From assembly GCA_964393185.1 (NCBI GenBank), contig CAYMSO010000004.1, positions 1 to 64,000 on the forward strand: a stretch of 64,000 bases of DNA. Reading direction: 5' to 3'. A model generated the notes under the pieces. That model was not told the origin of the DNA, searched no databases, and was given only the letters and a program-made list of their open reading frames with translations. Origin of the DNA: CAYMSO01 sp964393185 (GTDB lineage Bacteria > Patescibacteriota > Dojkabacteria > J137). The position numbers were made by a program, and so were the translations under genes. Below, piece after piece: positions 1-9,078 of the stretch (positions within the stretch are counted from its first letter, which is position 1; each line of letters opens with the position of its first letter).

Positions 1-55
1 ACCGATAACCGATAACCGATAACCGATAACCGATAACCGATAACCGATAACCGAT
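1..55. repeat. 7-bp tandem repeat (ACCGATA), about 7.9 copies
   Basis: The window opens with an uninterrupted run of the heptamer ACCGATA, perfect until position 55. It starts at the window edge, so the full array may extend further left. It ends 30 nt before the ileS start codon and therefore lies in the ileS leader or promoter region. Heptamers cannot keep the reading frame, so it is presumably noncoding. Confidence 0.9.
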
Positions 56-85
56 CATAAAAATATTACTTTTTAACCACAACAT

Positions 86-3061
86 ATGTTCTCTAAGCCT
101 AATCCAAAACAAAACTTTTTTGAACTTGATCAAGCAATACTAAAATGGTGGAAAGAAAATCAAATTTTAGAAAAATCAATCGAGCAAAGACCAGAAAATA
201 AAGTTAAAGCATTTTACGACGGCCCAATTACTGCAAATGGAGAACCTCATCACGGTCATATGCTCACGTTCGCTATGAAAGACATAGTGCCAAGATACTG
301 GACAATGAAAGGATTTAGAGTATCTAGGAGCCTGGGATGGGACTGTCAGGGAATTCCTGTAGAGTACGAAATAGAAAAGAAATTAGGGTTTAAAGAGAAA
401 AAAGATATAGAAAAATATGGTATAGAAAAATTCAACCAGCTTTGCAAAGAATCTGTATTAGAACACAGAGAAAAAATAATAGAGCTTGAAGAATTAATGG
501 GAAGACTTACGAATTCAGAAGAAGAATATGCCACCATGAATGCAAACTATATAGAATCGATTTGGTGGTCCTTGAAGGAATTATATACTAAAGGATTACT
601 TTACGAAGGGTTCAAGGTAGTTCCATATTCTACAAGAGCAGGTACTACTCTATCTAACGCAGAAGTAGCACTTGGTGGTTATAAACCATTTGTTGATCCT
701 GCAATAACTGTTGAATTCCCACTAAAAGATGACCCACAAACTTTGCTTCTGGCGTGGACCACAACACCATGGACTATCCCAAGCAATTTAGGTTTAGCAA
801 TAAGTAAGAAAATAAAATATGTAAAAGTTAGAAGCTTAGTTGCAGAAAATACTTATATTGTTGCAAAAGATCTTGTAAACCAAGTATTTAAAAATGATAA
901 ACACGAAGTTGTTGGAGAAATCGAAGCCAAAGATTTAATAGGTAAAGAGTACATACCTCCATTTAATTATTTTGTGGGTCGATCAAATGCACACAGAATT
1001 CACGAAGGTGATTTTGTTACTACTGAATCAGGTACAGGTGTTGTACATCTAGCTCCATATGGCGCAGAAGATAATGAAGTATTTCAAAAAGTTGGCATTG
1101 AATCCTTTGATATGTTAGATGACCAAGGTGATTTTACTAGCATGGTTCCTGACTATGAAGGTTTGAACTACAGAGATGCTAACCCAAAAATTATTGAAGA
1201 TTTAAAGAAAAAAGACTTGCTCTTTAGACATGAAGAATACGAGCACGAAATGCCAATGTGCTGGAGAACAAACACTCCTTTAATTTATAAACCAATTACT
1301 TCTTGGTACATAGCTGTAAGTAAAATGCGAGAAGAACTTGTAGCTAACAACGAGAAAATAAACTGGGTACCCAATCACGTAAAGCATGGTAGATTTGGAA
1401 ACTGGCTAGCAGAAATAAAAGATTGGGGAATATCTAGACTTAGATACTGGGGAACGCCTTTACCAATATGGAAATCACAATCAGGCAAAGTAATATTCAT
1501 TGGATCTTTTGCTGAATTAGAACAGTACTCAGGAGTTAGAATTCAAGACCCTCATAGACCATTTGTTGACGAAATTGAATTTGACTTTGAGGGAGAACAT
1601 TACAAAAGAATTCCAGATGTAATAGATGTTTGGTACGATTCGGGTGCTATGCCTTTTGCCAGATTCCATTATCCATTTGAGAATAAAGAAAAATTTGAAC
1701 AGAAATTCCCTGCACAGTATATTGCCGAAAGTGTTGATCAGACAAGAGGATGGTTCTATTCGCTACATGCAATTGCTACCACACTATTCAACAGTCCTGC
1801 TTTTGAAAATGTTGTAATGAGTGGGTTTGTATTGGACGATAAAGGAGCAAAACTAAGTAAAAGCAAAAAGAACTATACCGCTCCAAGACCTTTAGTAGAA
1901 ATGTTTGGTGCAGATACAATAAGGCTGAATTTTTTTAGCACTCCAATTTCTGCGGGAGAAGATACAACAATTAGCGAAAAAACATTACGAATACAAAAGC
2001 AAGAGATGGTACTACCTTTATGGAATATCTATTCTTACTTGACTACATACGCGAATATTCACAAATGGGAGCCAGGAGAAGAACTTGCCTATAACGGACG
2101 AAATGTTACTTCGGATAGCCATCCATGGGATCATATTCCATTCGACGATATAGAAAATAATTTAGACGCCTGGGTAATTTTACGATTGCAGCAGACTACA
2201 AAAAAATTATCATTAGAGCTAGATAATTACATGTTTCCTAAAGCAACTAAATGTTTAAAAGATTTACTAGACGATATCTCTAAATGGTATATAAGAAGTT
2301 CGAGGGAACGATTTGTAGAAGGCGATACAAGAGCACTTGAAACCCTTTACTACGTTTTAGTGGAAACTATCAAACTAATGGCTCCAATGGCTCCATTCGT
2401 TACAGAACACATCTATCGGGAACTTGTTGTAGAACATTTACCTAGTCATAATCCAGAATCTATTCATTTAAGTGATTACCCTATTTTCGATCAAAAATAT
2501 ATCGATCAGTACTCTGCTCTAGAGGAAGAGATGAAAATAGTACAAAAAATCTGCGAAATGGGTCACGTAATAAGAACAGTCAATGGGCTAAAAGTAAGAC
2601 AACCTTTGGCTAAAATTTATGTTGAAAGCGAAAATGAATTAGTTCCACAATTATCAGAATGGATGATTGATCTCGTGCTCAATGAACTTAATATAAATTC
2701 GCTTGAACATTCAGCAGATGTTGCAAAGATGGAAGATAAAGTTAAAAATGAACAAGATACACAGCTAAAAATAGCAATCGGAATAGACACAGAAATAACT
2801 GAAGATCTAAAACAAGAGGGTATGCTAAGAGATTTGATAAGAAACATCCAGGCTATCAGAAAAAATATGCATTTAAAAATGGAAGACCAAATAAATTTGG
2901 AATATGCAACCAACGAACTAGAAGATTTAATGACTCTTAAAAAAGAAGATATTGCACGTGGAGTTAAAGCAAAAAGTGTAATCAAAGTAGACAAATTAGA
3001 TAATGCCGAAGAGATAATAGTGGATGGTAAAAAGGTCTTAATTAAGATTACCTCGGAATAG
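86..3061 (+). CDS. ileS: Isoleucyl-tRNA synthetase
   Basis: Charges tRNA-Ile with isoleucine in the cytoplasm. This is a class Ia synthetase of 991 residues. The HIGH signature appears as HHGH at residues 55-58, and the KMSKS loop as KLSKS near residue 590. The middle carries the CP1 editing insertion (TTTPWTIPSN region, followed by the GTGVVHLAP motif), and the C-terminal third is the helical anticodon-binding region. The length and motif variants fit the long, eukaryote-like IleRS class that is common in Patescibacteria (family knowledge). The ATG at 86 follows an AT-rich stretch with no Shine-Dalgarno sequence. No T-box is visible upstream, in contrast to argS in this window. Confidence 0.97.
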   Translation: MFSKPNPKQNFFELDQAILKWWKENQILEKSIEQRPENKVKAFYDGPITANGEPHHGHMLTFAMKDIVPRYWTMKGFRVSRSLGWDCQGIPVEYEIEKKLGFKEKKDIEKYGIEKFNQLCKESVLEHREKIIELEELMGRLTNSEEEYATMNANYIESIWWSLKELYTKGLLYEGFKVVPYSTRAGTTLSNAEVALGGYKPFVDPAITVEFPLKDDPQTLLLAWTTTPWTIPSNLGLAISKKIKYVKVRSLVAENTYIVAKDLVNQVFKNDKHEVVGEIEAKDLIGKEYIPPFNYFVGRSNAHRIHEGDFVTTESGTGVVHLAPYGAEDNEVFQKVGIESFDMLDDQGDFTSMVPDYEGLNYRDANPKIIEDLKKKDLLFRHEEYEHEMPMCWRTNTPLIYKPITSWYIAVSKMREELVANNEKINWVPNHVKHGRFGNWLAEIKDWGISRLRYWGTPLPIWKSQSGKVIFIGSFAELEQYSGVRIQDPHRPFVDEIEFDFEGEHYKRIPDVIDVWYDSGAMPFARFHYPFENKEKFEQKFPAQYIAESVDQTRGWFYSLHAIATTLFNSPAFENVVMSGFVLDDKGAKLSKSKKNYTAPRPLVEMFGADTIRLNFFSTPISAGEDTTISEKTLRIQKQEMVLPLWNIYSYLTTYANIHKWEPGEELAYNGRNVTSDSHPWDHIPFDDIENNLDAWVILRLQQTTKKLSLELDNYMFPKATKCLKDLLDDISKWYIRSSRERFVEGDTRALETLYYVLVETIKLMAPMAPFVTEHIYRELVVEHLPSHNPESIHLSDYPIFDQKYIDQYSALEEEMKIVQKICEMGHVIRTVNGLKVRQPLAKIYVESENELVPQLSEWMIDLVLNELNINSLEHSADVAKMEDKVKNEQDTQLKIAIGIDTEITEDLKQEGMLRDLIRNIQAIRKNMHLKMEDQINLEYATNELEDLMTLKKEDIARGVKAKSVIKVDKLDNAEEIIVDGKKVLIKITSE

Positions 3062-3082
3062 GAGTTTGTTCAAGACTAGACT

Positions 3083-3115
3083 TGTGGGATGTTTGCTAAA
3101 AGCAAACATCCCACA
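3083..3115. other. 15-bp perfect inverted repeat after ileS
   Basis: The arms TGTGGGATGTTTGCT and AGCAAACATCCCACA are separated by AAA. The hairpin lies 22 nt after the ileS stop. On the plus strand it is followed by A residues rather than a U-tract, so it is not a textbook intrinsic terminator for ileS, but it may still end or protect the transcript. Confidence 0.75.
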
Positions 3116-3164
3116 AAAATTCACCTTCAAATTACCAATTCCTAATTAATAATGTATACTAATA

Positions 3165-3986
3165 TTGATTAGTAATAATAAAGTGATCTTTGCTGTATCG
3201 AATCAAAAAGGCGGTGTTGGGAAAACAACAACAGTACTCAACTTAGGTGTATATTTGGCTAAAAAAGGCAAAAAAGTTTTGATAGTAGATATAGATCCCC
3301 AAGCCAATTTAACCTCGGGCATGGGCTTTAATTTAGTTGAGCAGAGCCAATTTAACACCATCTACGATGTCTTAGTCAATAAAGCATCCGTAGAAAACGT
3401 AATAAAAGAAACAAGAGTCAATAACTTACATCTTATTCCATCAAGCATTGAACTAGCTGGAGCTGAGATTGAAATTGTAAATGCAATGTCGCGAGAGACT
3501 TTGCTTAAAAAGGCCTTAGATAGTGTAAGAACAAAATATGATTTTATTCTTATTGATTGCCCTCCATCTTTAGGATTATTAACTATAAATGGACATGTTG
3601 CAGCCAATAAAGTATTAATACCTGTTCAAGCAGAATATTTCGCATTAGAAGGCTTGGGACAATTAGTCAATACAATTAAATTAGTCAAATCTAATTTAAA
3701 CAACGAACTAGACATTGGCGGAGTTGTATTAACAATGTTCGATACCAGAACTAACCTTAGCAAGGATGTAGCCACAGAACTGCAAAACTTTTTTGGAGAC
3801 AAATTGTTCGATACCTTGGTACCAAGAAATATTCGACTGTCAGAAGCTCCTTCACACGGCTTATCAATCTTCGAATATGATCAGAACTCGTCAGGAGCTA
3901 AAGCATACGAGCGACTAGCCGAGGAGTTGTTGCATAAGTTTGAAAGTAATAATAAACTTACTCGACCTAACTTAGGTCAAAAATGA
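3165..3986 (+). CDS. parA: Chromosome-partitioning ATPase ParA (Soj)
   Basis: Cytoplasmic Walker-type ATPase that works with ParB to segregate chromosome origins. The 273-residue protein carries the deviant Walker A motif KGGVGKTT at residues 15-22, the PQANLT switch that follows the first Asp motif, and the Walker B strand ILIDCPPSLG near residue 130. The start is TTG at 3165; a TATACT box at 3155-3160 sits very close to it, so the mRNA may be leaderless or start at the GTG at 3183. parB follows after 61 nt. The gene ends in TGA, which shows TGA is a stop codon here. Confidence 0.96.
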   Translation: MISNNKVIFAVSNQKGGVGKTTTVLNLGVYLAKKGKKVLIVDIDPQANLTSGMGFNLVEQSQFNTIYDVLVNKASVENVIKETRVNNLHLIPSSIELAGAEIEIVNAMSRETLLKKALDSVRTKYDFILIDCPPSLGLLTINGHVAANKVLIPVQAEYFALEGLGQLVNTIKLVKSNLNNELDIGGVVLTMFDTRTNLSKDVATELQNFFGDKLFDTLVPRNIRLSEAPSHGLSIFEYDQNSSGAKAYERLAEELLHKFESNNKLTRPNLGQK

Positions 3987-4047
3987 AAAAGGTCTTGATC
4001 TACCTTATTTAATGTGACATCATAAATTAGATATTTTAAATAACAAT

Positions 4048-4905
4048 ATGACCAAGAAATCAGCATTAGGGAAAGGTCTATCAGCTTTGATAAGTGAAAG
4101 TACAATTTCCGATATTTCTAACGGCTATTTACCAAAGCTACCAATCAATATGGTAGTACCGAATCCATATCAGCCGAGAGCAGAAATTGATCCAGAAAAA
4201 CTAGTGGAGCTTGCGGATTCTATAAGGCAACATGGAGTAATCGAACCACTGTTAGTTACCAAAAAAGCTGACAATCAATATGAATTAATAGCAGGAGAAA
4301 GAAGATGGAGAGCATCGAAACTTGCAGGATTAGAAACAGTACCTGTTGTTGTAAAGGAGGCATCTCCACAAGAAATGCTGGAACTAGCTGTTATAGAAAA
4401 TGTGCAAAGAGAAGATCTTAATCCTTTAGAAGAGGGTTTAGCATTTGAACAACTAGCTCAAATGTTTAGTCTAACTCACGAGCAAATTTCAAAAAGAGTC
4501 GGTTTGAGTAGACCAGCTATTGCAAACAAAATCAGATTGCTAAGTCTTCCCGAAGAATTAAGAAAGGCGTTACTAGAGAACAAAATATCTGAAGGGCATG
4601 CAAGAGCCTTGCTTGGATTAAAGAGTAAAGACACAATGATAGCTGCATACAAAATAATTCTTCGAGATAATTTATCTGTAAGGGCTGTTGAAGAACTTGT
4701 TAGAAGACTTAATAAAGGACAGATGAAACAACAAAAGTCTACAAACCGACTAATGGACGAAAAAACATCTTTAATAGAAACAAAACTAAAAGAAAAATTT
4801 GGAGAAAAAATTGTACTATCTAGATCTACAAAAGGAGGCAAGATAGTAATTCCATTCAAGAACGACGAAGAATTAGATAGCTTGATGACAAAATTTAGCC
4901 TGTAA
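4048..4905 (+). CDS. parB: Chromosome-partitioning protein ParB (Spo0J)
   Basis: DNA-binding CTPase partner of ParA that loads at parS sites and spreads along DNA. It is 285 residues, a usual length. The N-terminus has the typical GKGLSALI motif that stimulates ParA. The ParB/Srx domain follows with the AGERRWRA box around residues 81-88, then the helix-turn-helix HEQISKRVGLSRPAIANKI, and a C-terminal dimerisation region. No full parS palindrome was seen in the window. It is followed after 30 nt by the amidase-like gene. Confidence 0.96.
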   Translation: MTKKSALGKGLSALISESTISDISNGYLPKLPINMVVPNPYQPRAEIDPEKLVELADSIRQHGVIEPLLVTKKADNQYELIAGERRWRASKLAGLETVPVVVKEASPQEMLELAVIENVQREDLNPLEEGLAFEQLAQMFSLTHEQISKRVGLSRPAIANKIRLLSLPEELRKALLENKISEGHARALLGLKSKDTMIAAYKIILRDNLSVRAVEELVRRLNKGQMKQQKSTNRLMDEKTSLIETKLKEKFGEKIVLSRSTKGGKIVIPFKNDEELDSLMTKFSL

Positions 4906-4935
4906 AAAACAAAGTTAGTTTATAATTAATGCAAA

Positions 4936-6069
4936 ATGGCAAGACGAGTAGTAATTGGAGCAGCACACACATTAATGCAACCTGGTCAGATCTTTCAAGA
5001 TCTTAAAGAGGCCGACTTAACACGCAAAATTCTTTCTAAAACAATTCCCCATCTAGAGAAAAGTGGTTTGGAATTTAAAACTGTTCCTCTGGATTTGCCT
5101 CTACTACAGAGAATTGACTGGATTAATAACACTGGTTATAAACAAGAAGAAGGTGACATTTTTATTGAAATACACGTTAATGACGACGGCAAAAAAGGTT
5201 CAAAGCGAGGAATTGAAGGCTGGTTCTGTGGAGAAAATTCACAAGATAATTATTCAAAGGACCTTTGCGAGACTTTAGTTAGCCATATTTGTGACACTCT
5301 AAAATACCAAAAACAAGGGGTAAAAAGCGAAACTGAACATGACCTAGGTTCACTTTTAATACTGAATCAGACAAATACCATTAGCGTCGCTGTTGAGTTG
5401 TTGTACATAGATAATATAGAAGATATAAAAATCTTGAAAGACGATGCCAAGTTAGACGAATTAGCTAAAACTTTAGTAGATGGTATCAAAAAATATATTG
5501 ACAATGCAAAAGATAAACCACTTCCAAAACCTAGAGAGAAGAAAGACGATATATTTGGAGGTTTGAGCGGTACAGGAAACCCTTTTCTTAAGTCACCAAC
5601 CTTACCAAATTTAGGAAGCATGCCTTCTCTTCCAACTTTTGGAGGTGCTCCTTCCACGCCAAGCACTGGAAGTGGATCTAACATGCTTATGGATAGGGAT
5701 CAAAGAAAACAAATGATAATTGATACCTACAAGAAAATGCTAGGAGAAGAGCCTAAACAAAATGATCTTAATTATCATTTAAATGTAGCAGTCGGAGAAG
5801 ATGAATTGATCAGAAAACTAGCAACTTCGAAAGAACACGAAGATATGGTAAAAGACGCAATAGATGCAAAAGATTTAAGACAAAAAGTTACGGATCTGGA
5901 GGCTGAAAATATTAAATTAAAATCTCAGATATCCGATATTCAAAAAATGTACGAGAATCAAAACAGGCTTCTACAACACAAAAACCAGGCTATTATGCAA
6001 ATGCAGCAGGAATTAGTAAGGAGAAATGTAATAAAAAAAGGGCAATACTACGATCCCAACAGAGTTTAG
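4936..6069 (+). CDS. Amidase_3-like Zn hydrolase with C-terminal coiled coil
   Basis: Resembles N-acetylmuramoyl-L-alanine amidases (Amidase_3 fold), which cut the peptide from the glycan in peptidoglycan. Candidate zinc and catalytic residues are in the right order: H11, E25, H80 (in IEIHVNDD) and E154 (in VAVELLYIDN). A low-complexity Pro/Gly/Ser linker spans residues 205-250. The C-terminus has a helical region and a coiled coil at about 315-365. There is no signal peptide or membrane segment, which is odd for a wall enzyme. A TATAAT box at 4921-4926 lies 9 nt before the ATG. It follows parB by 30 nt, so a role linked to segregation or division is possible. The fold call is good; the substrate is unknown. 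Confidence 0.7.
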   Translation: MARRVVIGAAHTLMQPGQIFQDLKEADLTRKILSKTIPHLEKSGLEFKTVPLDLPLLQRIDWINNTGYKQEEGDIFIEIHVNDDGKKGSKRGIEGWFCGENSQDNYSKDLCETLVSHICDTLKYQKQGVKSETEHDLGSLLILNQTNTISVAVELLYIDNIEDIKILKDDAKLDELAKTLVDGIKKYIDNAKDKPLPKPREKKDDIFGGLSGTGNPFLKSPTLPNLGSMPSLPTFGGAPSTPSTGSGSNMLMDRDQRKQMIIDTYKKMLGEEPKQNDLNYHLNVAVGEDELIRKLATSKEHEDMVKDAIDAKDLRQKVTDLEAENIKLKSQISDIQKMYENQNRLLQHKNQAIMQMQQELVRRNVIKKGQYYDPNRV

Positions 6070-6146
6070 TCAATTAATCCTCAGGCAATTCAGTCATCAA
6101 AATTTTATGCTATAATTTTTGCTATAGAAATTTTAATCTGAAGATA

Positions 6147-6257
6147 ATGTTTACTATTGAAACTCTTACAATAATTGATAATAAGAATCCGACTGTTCAT
6201 CAGAATGGTCAAGTTTGGCTATCTATTACAAAATCTTCGGTTAACATTTCTAGCTAA
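6147..6257 (+). CDS. Possible 36-residue ORF in the parB-rny gap
   Basis: An ATG-to-TAA reading frame encodes a short unrecognised peptide starting MFTIETLTII. A TATAAT-like box lies upstream near 6111-6116. No homology is apparent. It could be a leader peptide, a gene fragment or chance. Otherwise the 288-nt stretch between the amidase-like gene and rny holds only a small hairpin. Confidence 0.2.
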   Translation: MFTIETLTIIDNKNPTVHQNGQVWLSITKSSVNISS

Positions 6258-6272
6258 ATTATATAAAAATAG

Positions 6273-6293
6273 AGCCTTAAAAAACGTAAGGCT
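6273..6293. other. Small hairpin upstream of rny
   Basis: AGCCTTA and TAAGGCT form a 7-bp stem around an A-rich 7-nt loop. No U-run follows. It may end the upstream transcript or structure the rny leader. Confidence 0.4.
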
Positions 6294-6357
6294 ACTAATT
6301 TATTGGTTCAGTTGAATCATAGCTAACCCTATGATAATTATTTTTTAGTTATTAACT

Positions 6358-7857
6358 ATGATAGAGGTAGTTCTTTTAATAGGCCTTCTAGGATCTGTCG
6401 GCGTCGCTGCATACTTGTATAAAGATATAAAACAATTAAAAGCTAAAGCAGGACAGTTAAAAAGTCAAAAACCACTAAGTGAATTAGAGGCCATAGAAAA
6501 AGCAAGCGAAATTGCAAAAAATAAAATATTGGAGGCAGAAGAAACTGCATCCAAGCTGAGAATGCAGCTAAAGGAACAAGAAAGAATTCTTGACGAAAGG
6601 GAAAATAAGCTCCTTTCAAGAGGCAAAAGCTTAGATAGCAGATTTGATGATCTGGATAAAAAAGAAAAAGCTCTAGAATCTGAAAGATCTAAAATTAAAG
6701 AACTAAATGATCAGCTTAGTACTCAGCTAGAAAAAATTGCTCAGTTAACAAAAGATGAAGCAGTGGCACTTCTTAAGAAACAAGCAGAGGTTGAATTAAC
6801 AGATTGGATGGCAAGAAAAATCAAAGAGTCTGAGCAACAAATCCAACTGGATGTTGACGAAAAAAGCAAGGAAATACTTGTAGAAACAATGCTAAATAGT
6901 GCTGTTGATTATGTTGCAGAGACTACAACTACTACAATCGAGATTCCCGACGAATCTTTAAAAAGTAGAATTATTGGTAAAAGCGGTAGAAATGTTAGAA
7001 CTTTCGAGAAGCTTACAGGAGTAGACATTATCATAGATGAATCTCCGACAGAAGTTACCATCTCCTGTTTTGATCCTATTAGAAGAGAGGTTGCAGCTAT
7101 AGCACTAAATAAATTAGTCAAAACAGGAAAAATTAATCCTGCATCTATCGAAGAAACAATAGATAAAGTTAAAAAAGAGCTTCTAAAAGAAATTAGAAAA
7201 ACCGGAGAAATGATGGCTTACGAAGCTGGTTTTACTGATCTGCCTAACGAATTAATAATGCTTTTGGGAAGATTTAAATATAGATTTAGCTATGGTCAAA
7301 ATTTAGTTAAACATACCCTAGAAATGGTGAAAATAGGAGAAACGTTGGCAAAAGAACTTGGCGCAGATGTAAAAATCAGCAAAATGGCGTGCCTTTTCCA
7401 TGACCTAGGTAAAGTAGCACCAGAAGAAGGTAAACAGCACCATCATATATCTGCAGAAATCGTTGGGAAATATTATAAAGATGAAAGACTAATCAATGCT
7501 ATAGATGCGCATCATTTTGATGTAGAAGCAAAGTTTATAGAAGCAGAGATTGTTAGAATTGCAGATGCAATTTCTGGTAGCAGACCTGGAGCTAGAGTTG
7601 ACAGCTACGAAGACTACATCAAAAGAATTAGAGCTTTGGAGGATATTGCTATTAAACATAGTGGTGTAAAACAAGCATTTGCAATCCAAGCAGGTAGAGA
7701 GGTCAGAGTAATTGTTGAACCTGATCAAGTTTCCGATGAAGATACAAAAGTTATGGCTTATAAAATTGCAAAAGAAATCGAAGAAACTCAAACTTACCCT
7801 GGTGTTATAAAGGTAAATGTAATCAGGGAGTATAGAATTATAGAAGAGGCAAAATAA
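6358..7857 (+). CDS. rny: Ribonuclease Y
   Basis: Membrane-anchored endoribonuclease that starts mRNA decay. The 499-residue protein has the standard order: an N-terminal membrane helix (about residues 3-21), a long charged coiled coil (about 25-150), a KH RNA-binding domain with the IGKSGRN loop (about 204-210), and an HD domain with the metal-binding pair in CLFHDLGK near residue 345 and the downstream DAHHFD motif. The ATG at 6358 puts the membrane helix at the very N-terminus, as expected for the family. Strong hairpins lie downstream. Confidence 0.96.
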   Translation: MIEVVLLIGLLGSVGVAAYLYKDIKQLKAKAGQLKSQKPLSELEAIEKASEIAKNKILEAEETASKLRMQLKEQERILDERENKLLSRGKSLDSRFDDLDKKEKALESERSKIKELNDQLSTQLEKIAQLTKDEAVALLKKQAEVELTDWMARKIKESEQQIQLDVDEKSKEILVETMLNSAVDYVAETTTTTIEIPDESLKSRIIGKSGRNVRTFEKLTGVDIIIDESPTEVTISCFDPIRREVAAIALNKLVKTGKINPASIEETIDKVKKELLKEIRKTGEMMAYEAGFTDLPNELIMLLGRFKYRFSYGQNLVKHTLEMVKIGETLAKELGADVKISKMACLFHDLGKVAPEEGKQHHHISAEIVGKYYKDERLINAIDAHHFDVEAKFIEAEIVRIADAISGSRPGARVDSYEDYIKRIRALEDIAIKHSGVKQAFAIQAGREVRVIVEPDQVSDEDTKVMAYKIAKEIEETQTYPGVIKVNVIREYRIIEEAK

Positions 7858-7927
7858 AAAACTACGAACTGAAGTTCATAGTATTATGTTGTTAATGAAG
7901 AAGCTTAATTAAAAGACTAATCTCCAT

Positions 7928-7951
7928 CCATTGGCTAAAGCCAATGGTTTT
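7928..7951 (+). terminator. Hairpin with short T-run after rny
   Basis: CCATTGGC and GCCAATGG pair around TAAA and are followed by TTTT. Flanking CTAATCT and AGATTAG could extend the stem. It lies 70 nt after rny and is a probable intrinsic terminator. Confidence 0.6.
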
Positions 7952-7990
7952 AAGATTAGTTTACAATAAAAAACTACAACGTAATTAATA

Positions 7991-8022
7991 AAATACCTCC
8001 GACTAAAAGTCGGAGGTATTTT
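7991..8022 (+). terminator. Strong 14-bp intrinsic terminator
   Basis: AAATACCTCCGACT and AGTCGGAGGTATTT pair perfectly around AAA, and the 3' arm ends in T residues. It is A/T-flanked on both sides and could work in either direction. It separates rny from the orphan gene at 8196. The 7858-8195 gap holds this, the hairpin at 7928 and the promoter at 8145. Confidence 0.8.
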
Positions 8023-8144
8023 ATAAGTTTATTCTCTAATTTGATCTATCACCCCCCTACCCCATAATTTTGTCTTTTACCAACCCAAAACAGTTAGAAG
8101 TTTTAAAGCGGATTGTAATATCGCCAGATTATAATAACCAATGA

Positions 8145-8174
8145 TTGACAAATTTCTTGTAAGGAGAATATAAT
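8145..8174 (+). promoter_or_regulatory. Consensus promoter (TTGACA-18-TATAAT)
   Basis: TTGACA at 8145-8150 and TATAAT at 8169-8174 are 18 bp apart. The predicted start leaves a leader of about 15 nt before the ATG at 8196. The AAGGAG at 8161-8166 falls inside the promoter spacer, so it is not a ribosome-binding site. Confidence 0.75.
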
Positions 8175-8195
8175 TCCCTTAATTACTAAACAACT

Positions 8196-8990
8196 ATGCA
8201 GCCTCCCGATCCATCTAATGAGTTACGTGCAGATCAACAAACTGCTGAAACTTACTTTAGTCTCCTTGGTGAATTAGCTAGGGTAACAATAGTCGAAGAC
8301 GAAAATCAATTAACACCTCAAAGACTTTTTAAAATTTACCAAGCTTTAGAGTTAACATTTGATGAGTTAATCCACTCCGAAGATTTAGTAGCAATTAGCG
8401 AGTTCCATAACAAGGCACTACAGGCTTCTAAGTCCCTAAAACGTGTTTTAAGTGAGCATACTTTTATAGAACTGCCTCCGTGCAAACAAAAAGAGGTAAA
8501 ACTTGCTCAGATAATAAACAGATTAGCAGTGTTAGAGTCATTCAAGATCTTCGAAAGGGTAAGGGCAGTTGGTATACATAATGAAATTTACGATAATGAT
8601 AACAACAAGAATAAAAATAAACCTAAACTTTCAAGACCGGAATGGGGAAATATTAGTCAAAAACTAATTGAACTCAAAACTCAGATTATTTTCAATCATA
8701 TTCTTGGGTTTAAAGATGATCAATCAGTTATAACTCCAGAAAATCGTGACTCAATTTCATCAGGTCTTGTAAAAAACATTAAATTTTATAGAGGTACTAT
8801 TAAAGTTAGTGCAGCAGCTGTAATAAACTATATACATATTACTAGACTAGGAGATCCAGTAGTACAAAAAGTAAAAACTACCGATATAGAACAATATGCA
8901 TTCCAGGAGCTGAGAAGTATCTTTGTTAACGCATTAATGATTAGCATTAACCAACATTTAAACGAAAAAGTTTATTCTAAAGAAAGATAG
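8196..8990 (+). CDS. Uncharacterised helical protein
   Basis: A 264-residue protein that I do not recognise. It is rich in Glu, Leu, Ile and Lys and looks mostly alpha-helical. No signal peptide, membrane segment, Cys/His cluster or nucleotide-binding motif is visible. An Asn/Lys-rich low-complexity linker at about residues 131-142 suggests two helical parts. It has its own consensus promoter. The next gene (9079) is of similar size and composition on the same strand 88 nt later, so the two may be distant paralogues or partners. Confidence 0.7.
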   Translation: MQPPDPSNELRADQQTAETYFSLLGELARVTIVEDENQLTPQRLFKIYQALELTFDELIHSEDLVAISEFHNKALQASKSLKRVLSEHTFIELPPCKQKEVKLAQIINRLAVLESFKIFERVRAVGIHNEIYDNDNNKNKNKPKLSRPEWGNISQKLIELKTQIIFNHILGFKDDQSVITPENRDSISSGLVKNIKFYRGTIKVSAAAVINYIHITRLGDPVVQKVKTTDIEQYAFQELRSIFVNALMISINQHLNEKVYSKER

Positions 8991-9078
8991 CTTAACAGAA
9001 TGCCACTAATTAAAAGCATTATTTAATATAAACGAAATTATATTTATAAATATAATCAAGTCATTTACCTCACTTTTT

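Noticed and set aside
8161..8166. AAGGAG as a Shine-Dalgarno sequence for the 8196 gene
   Set aside because: It lies 30 nt before the ATG, inside the promoter spacer, and would not be transcribed.
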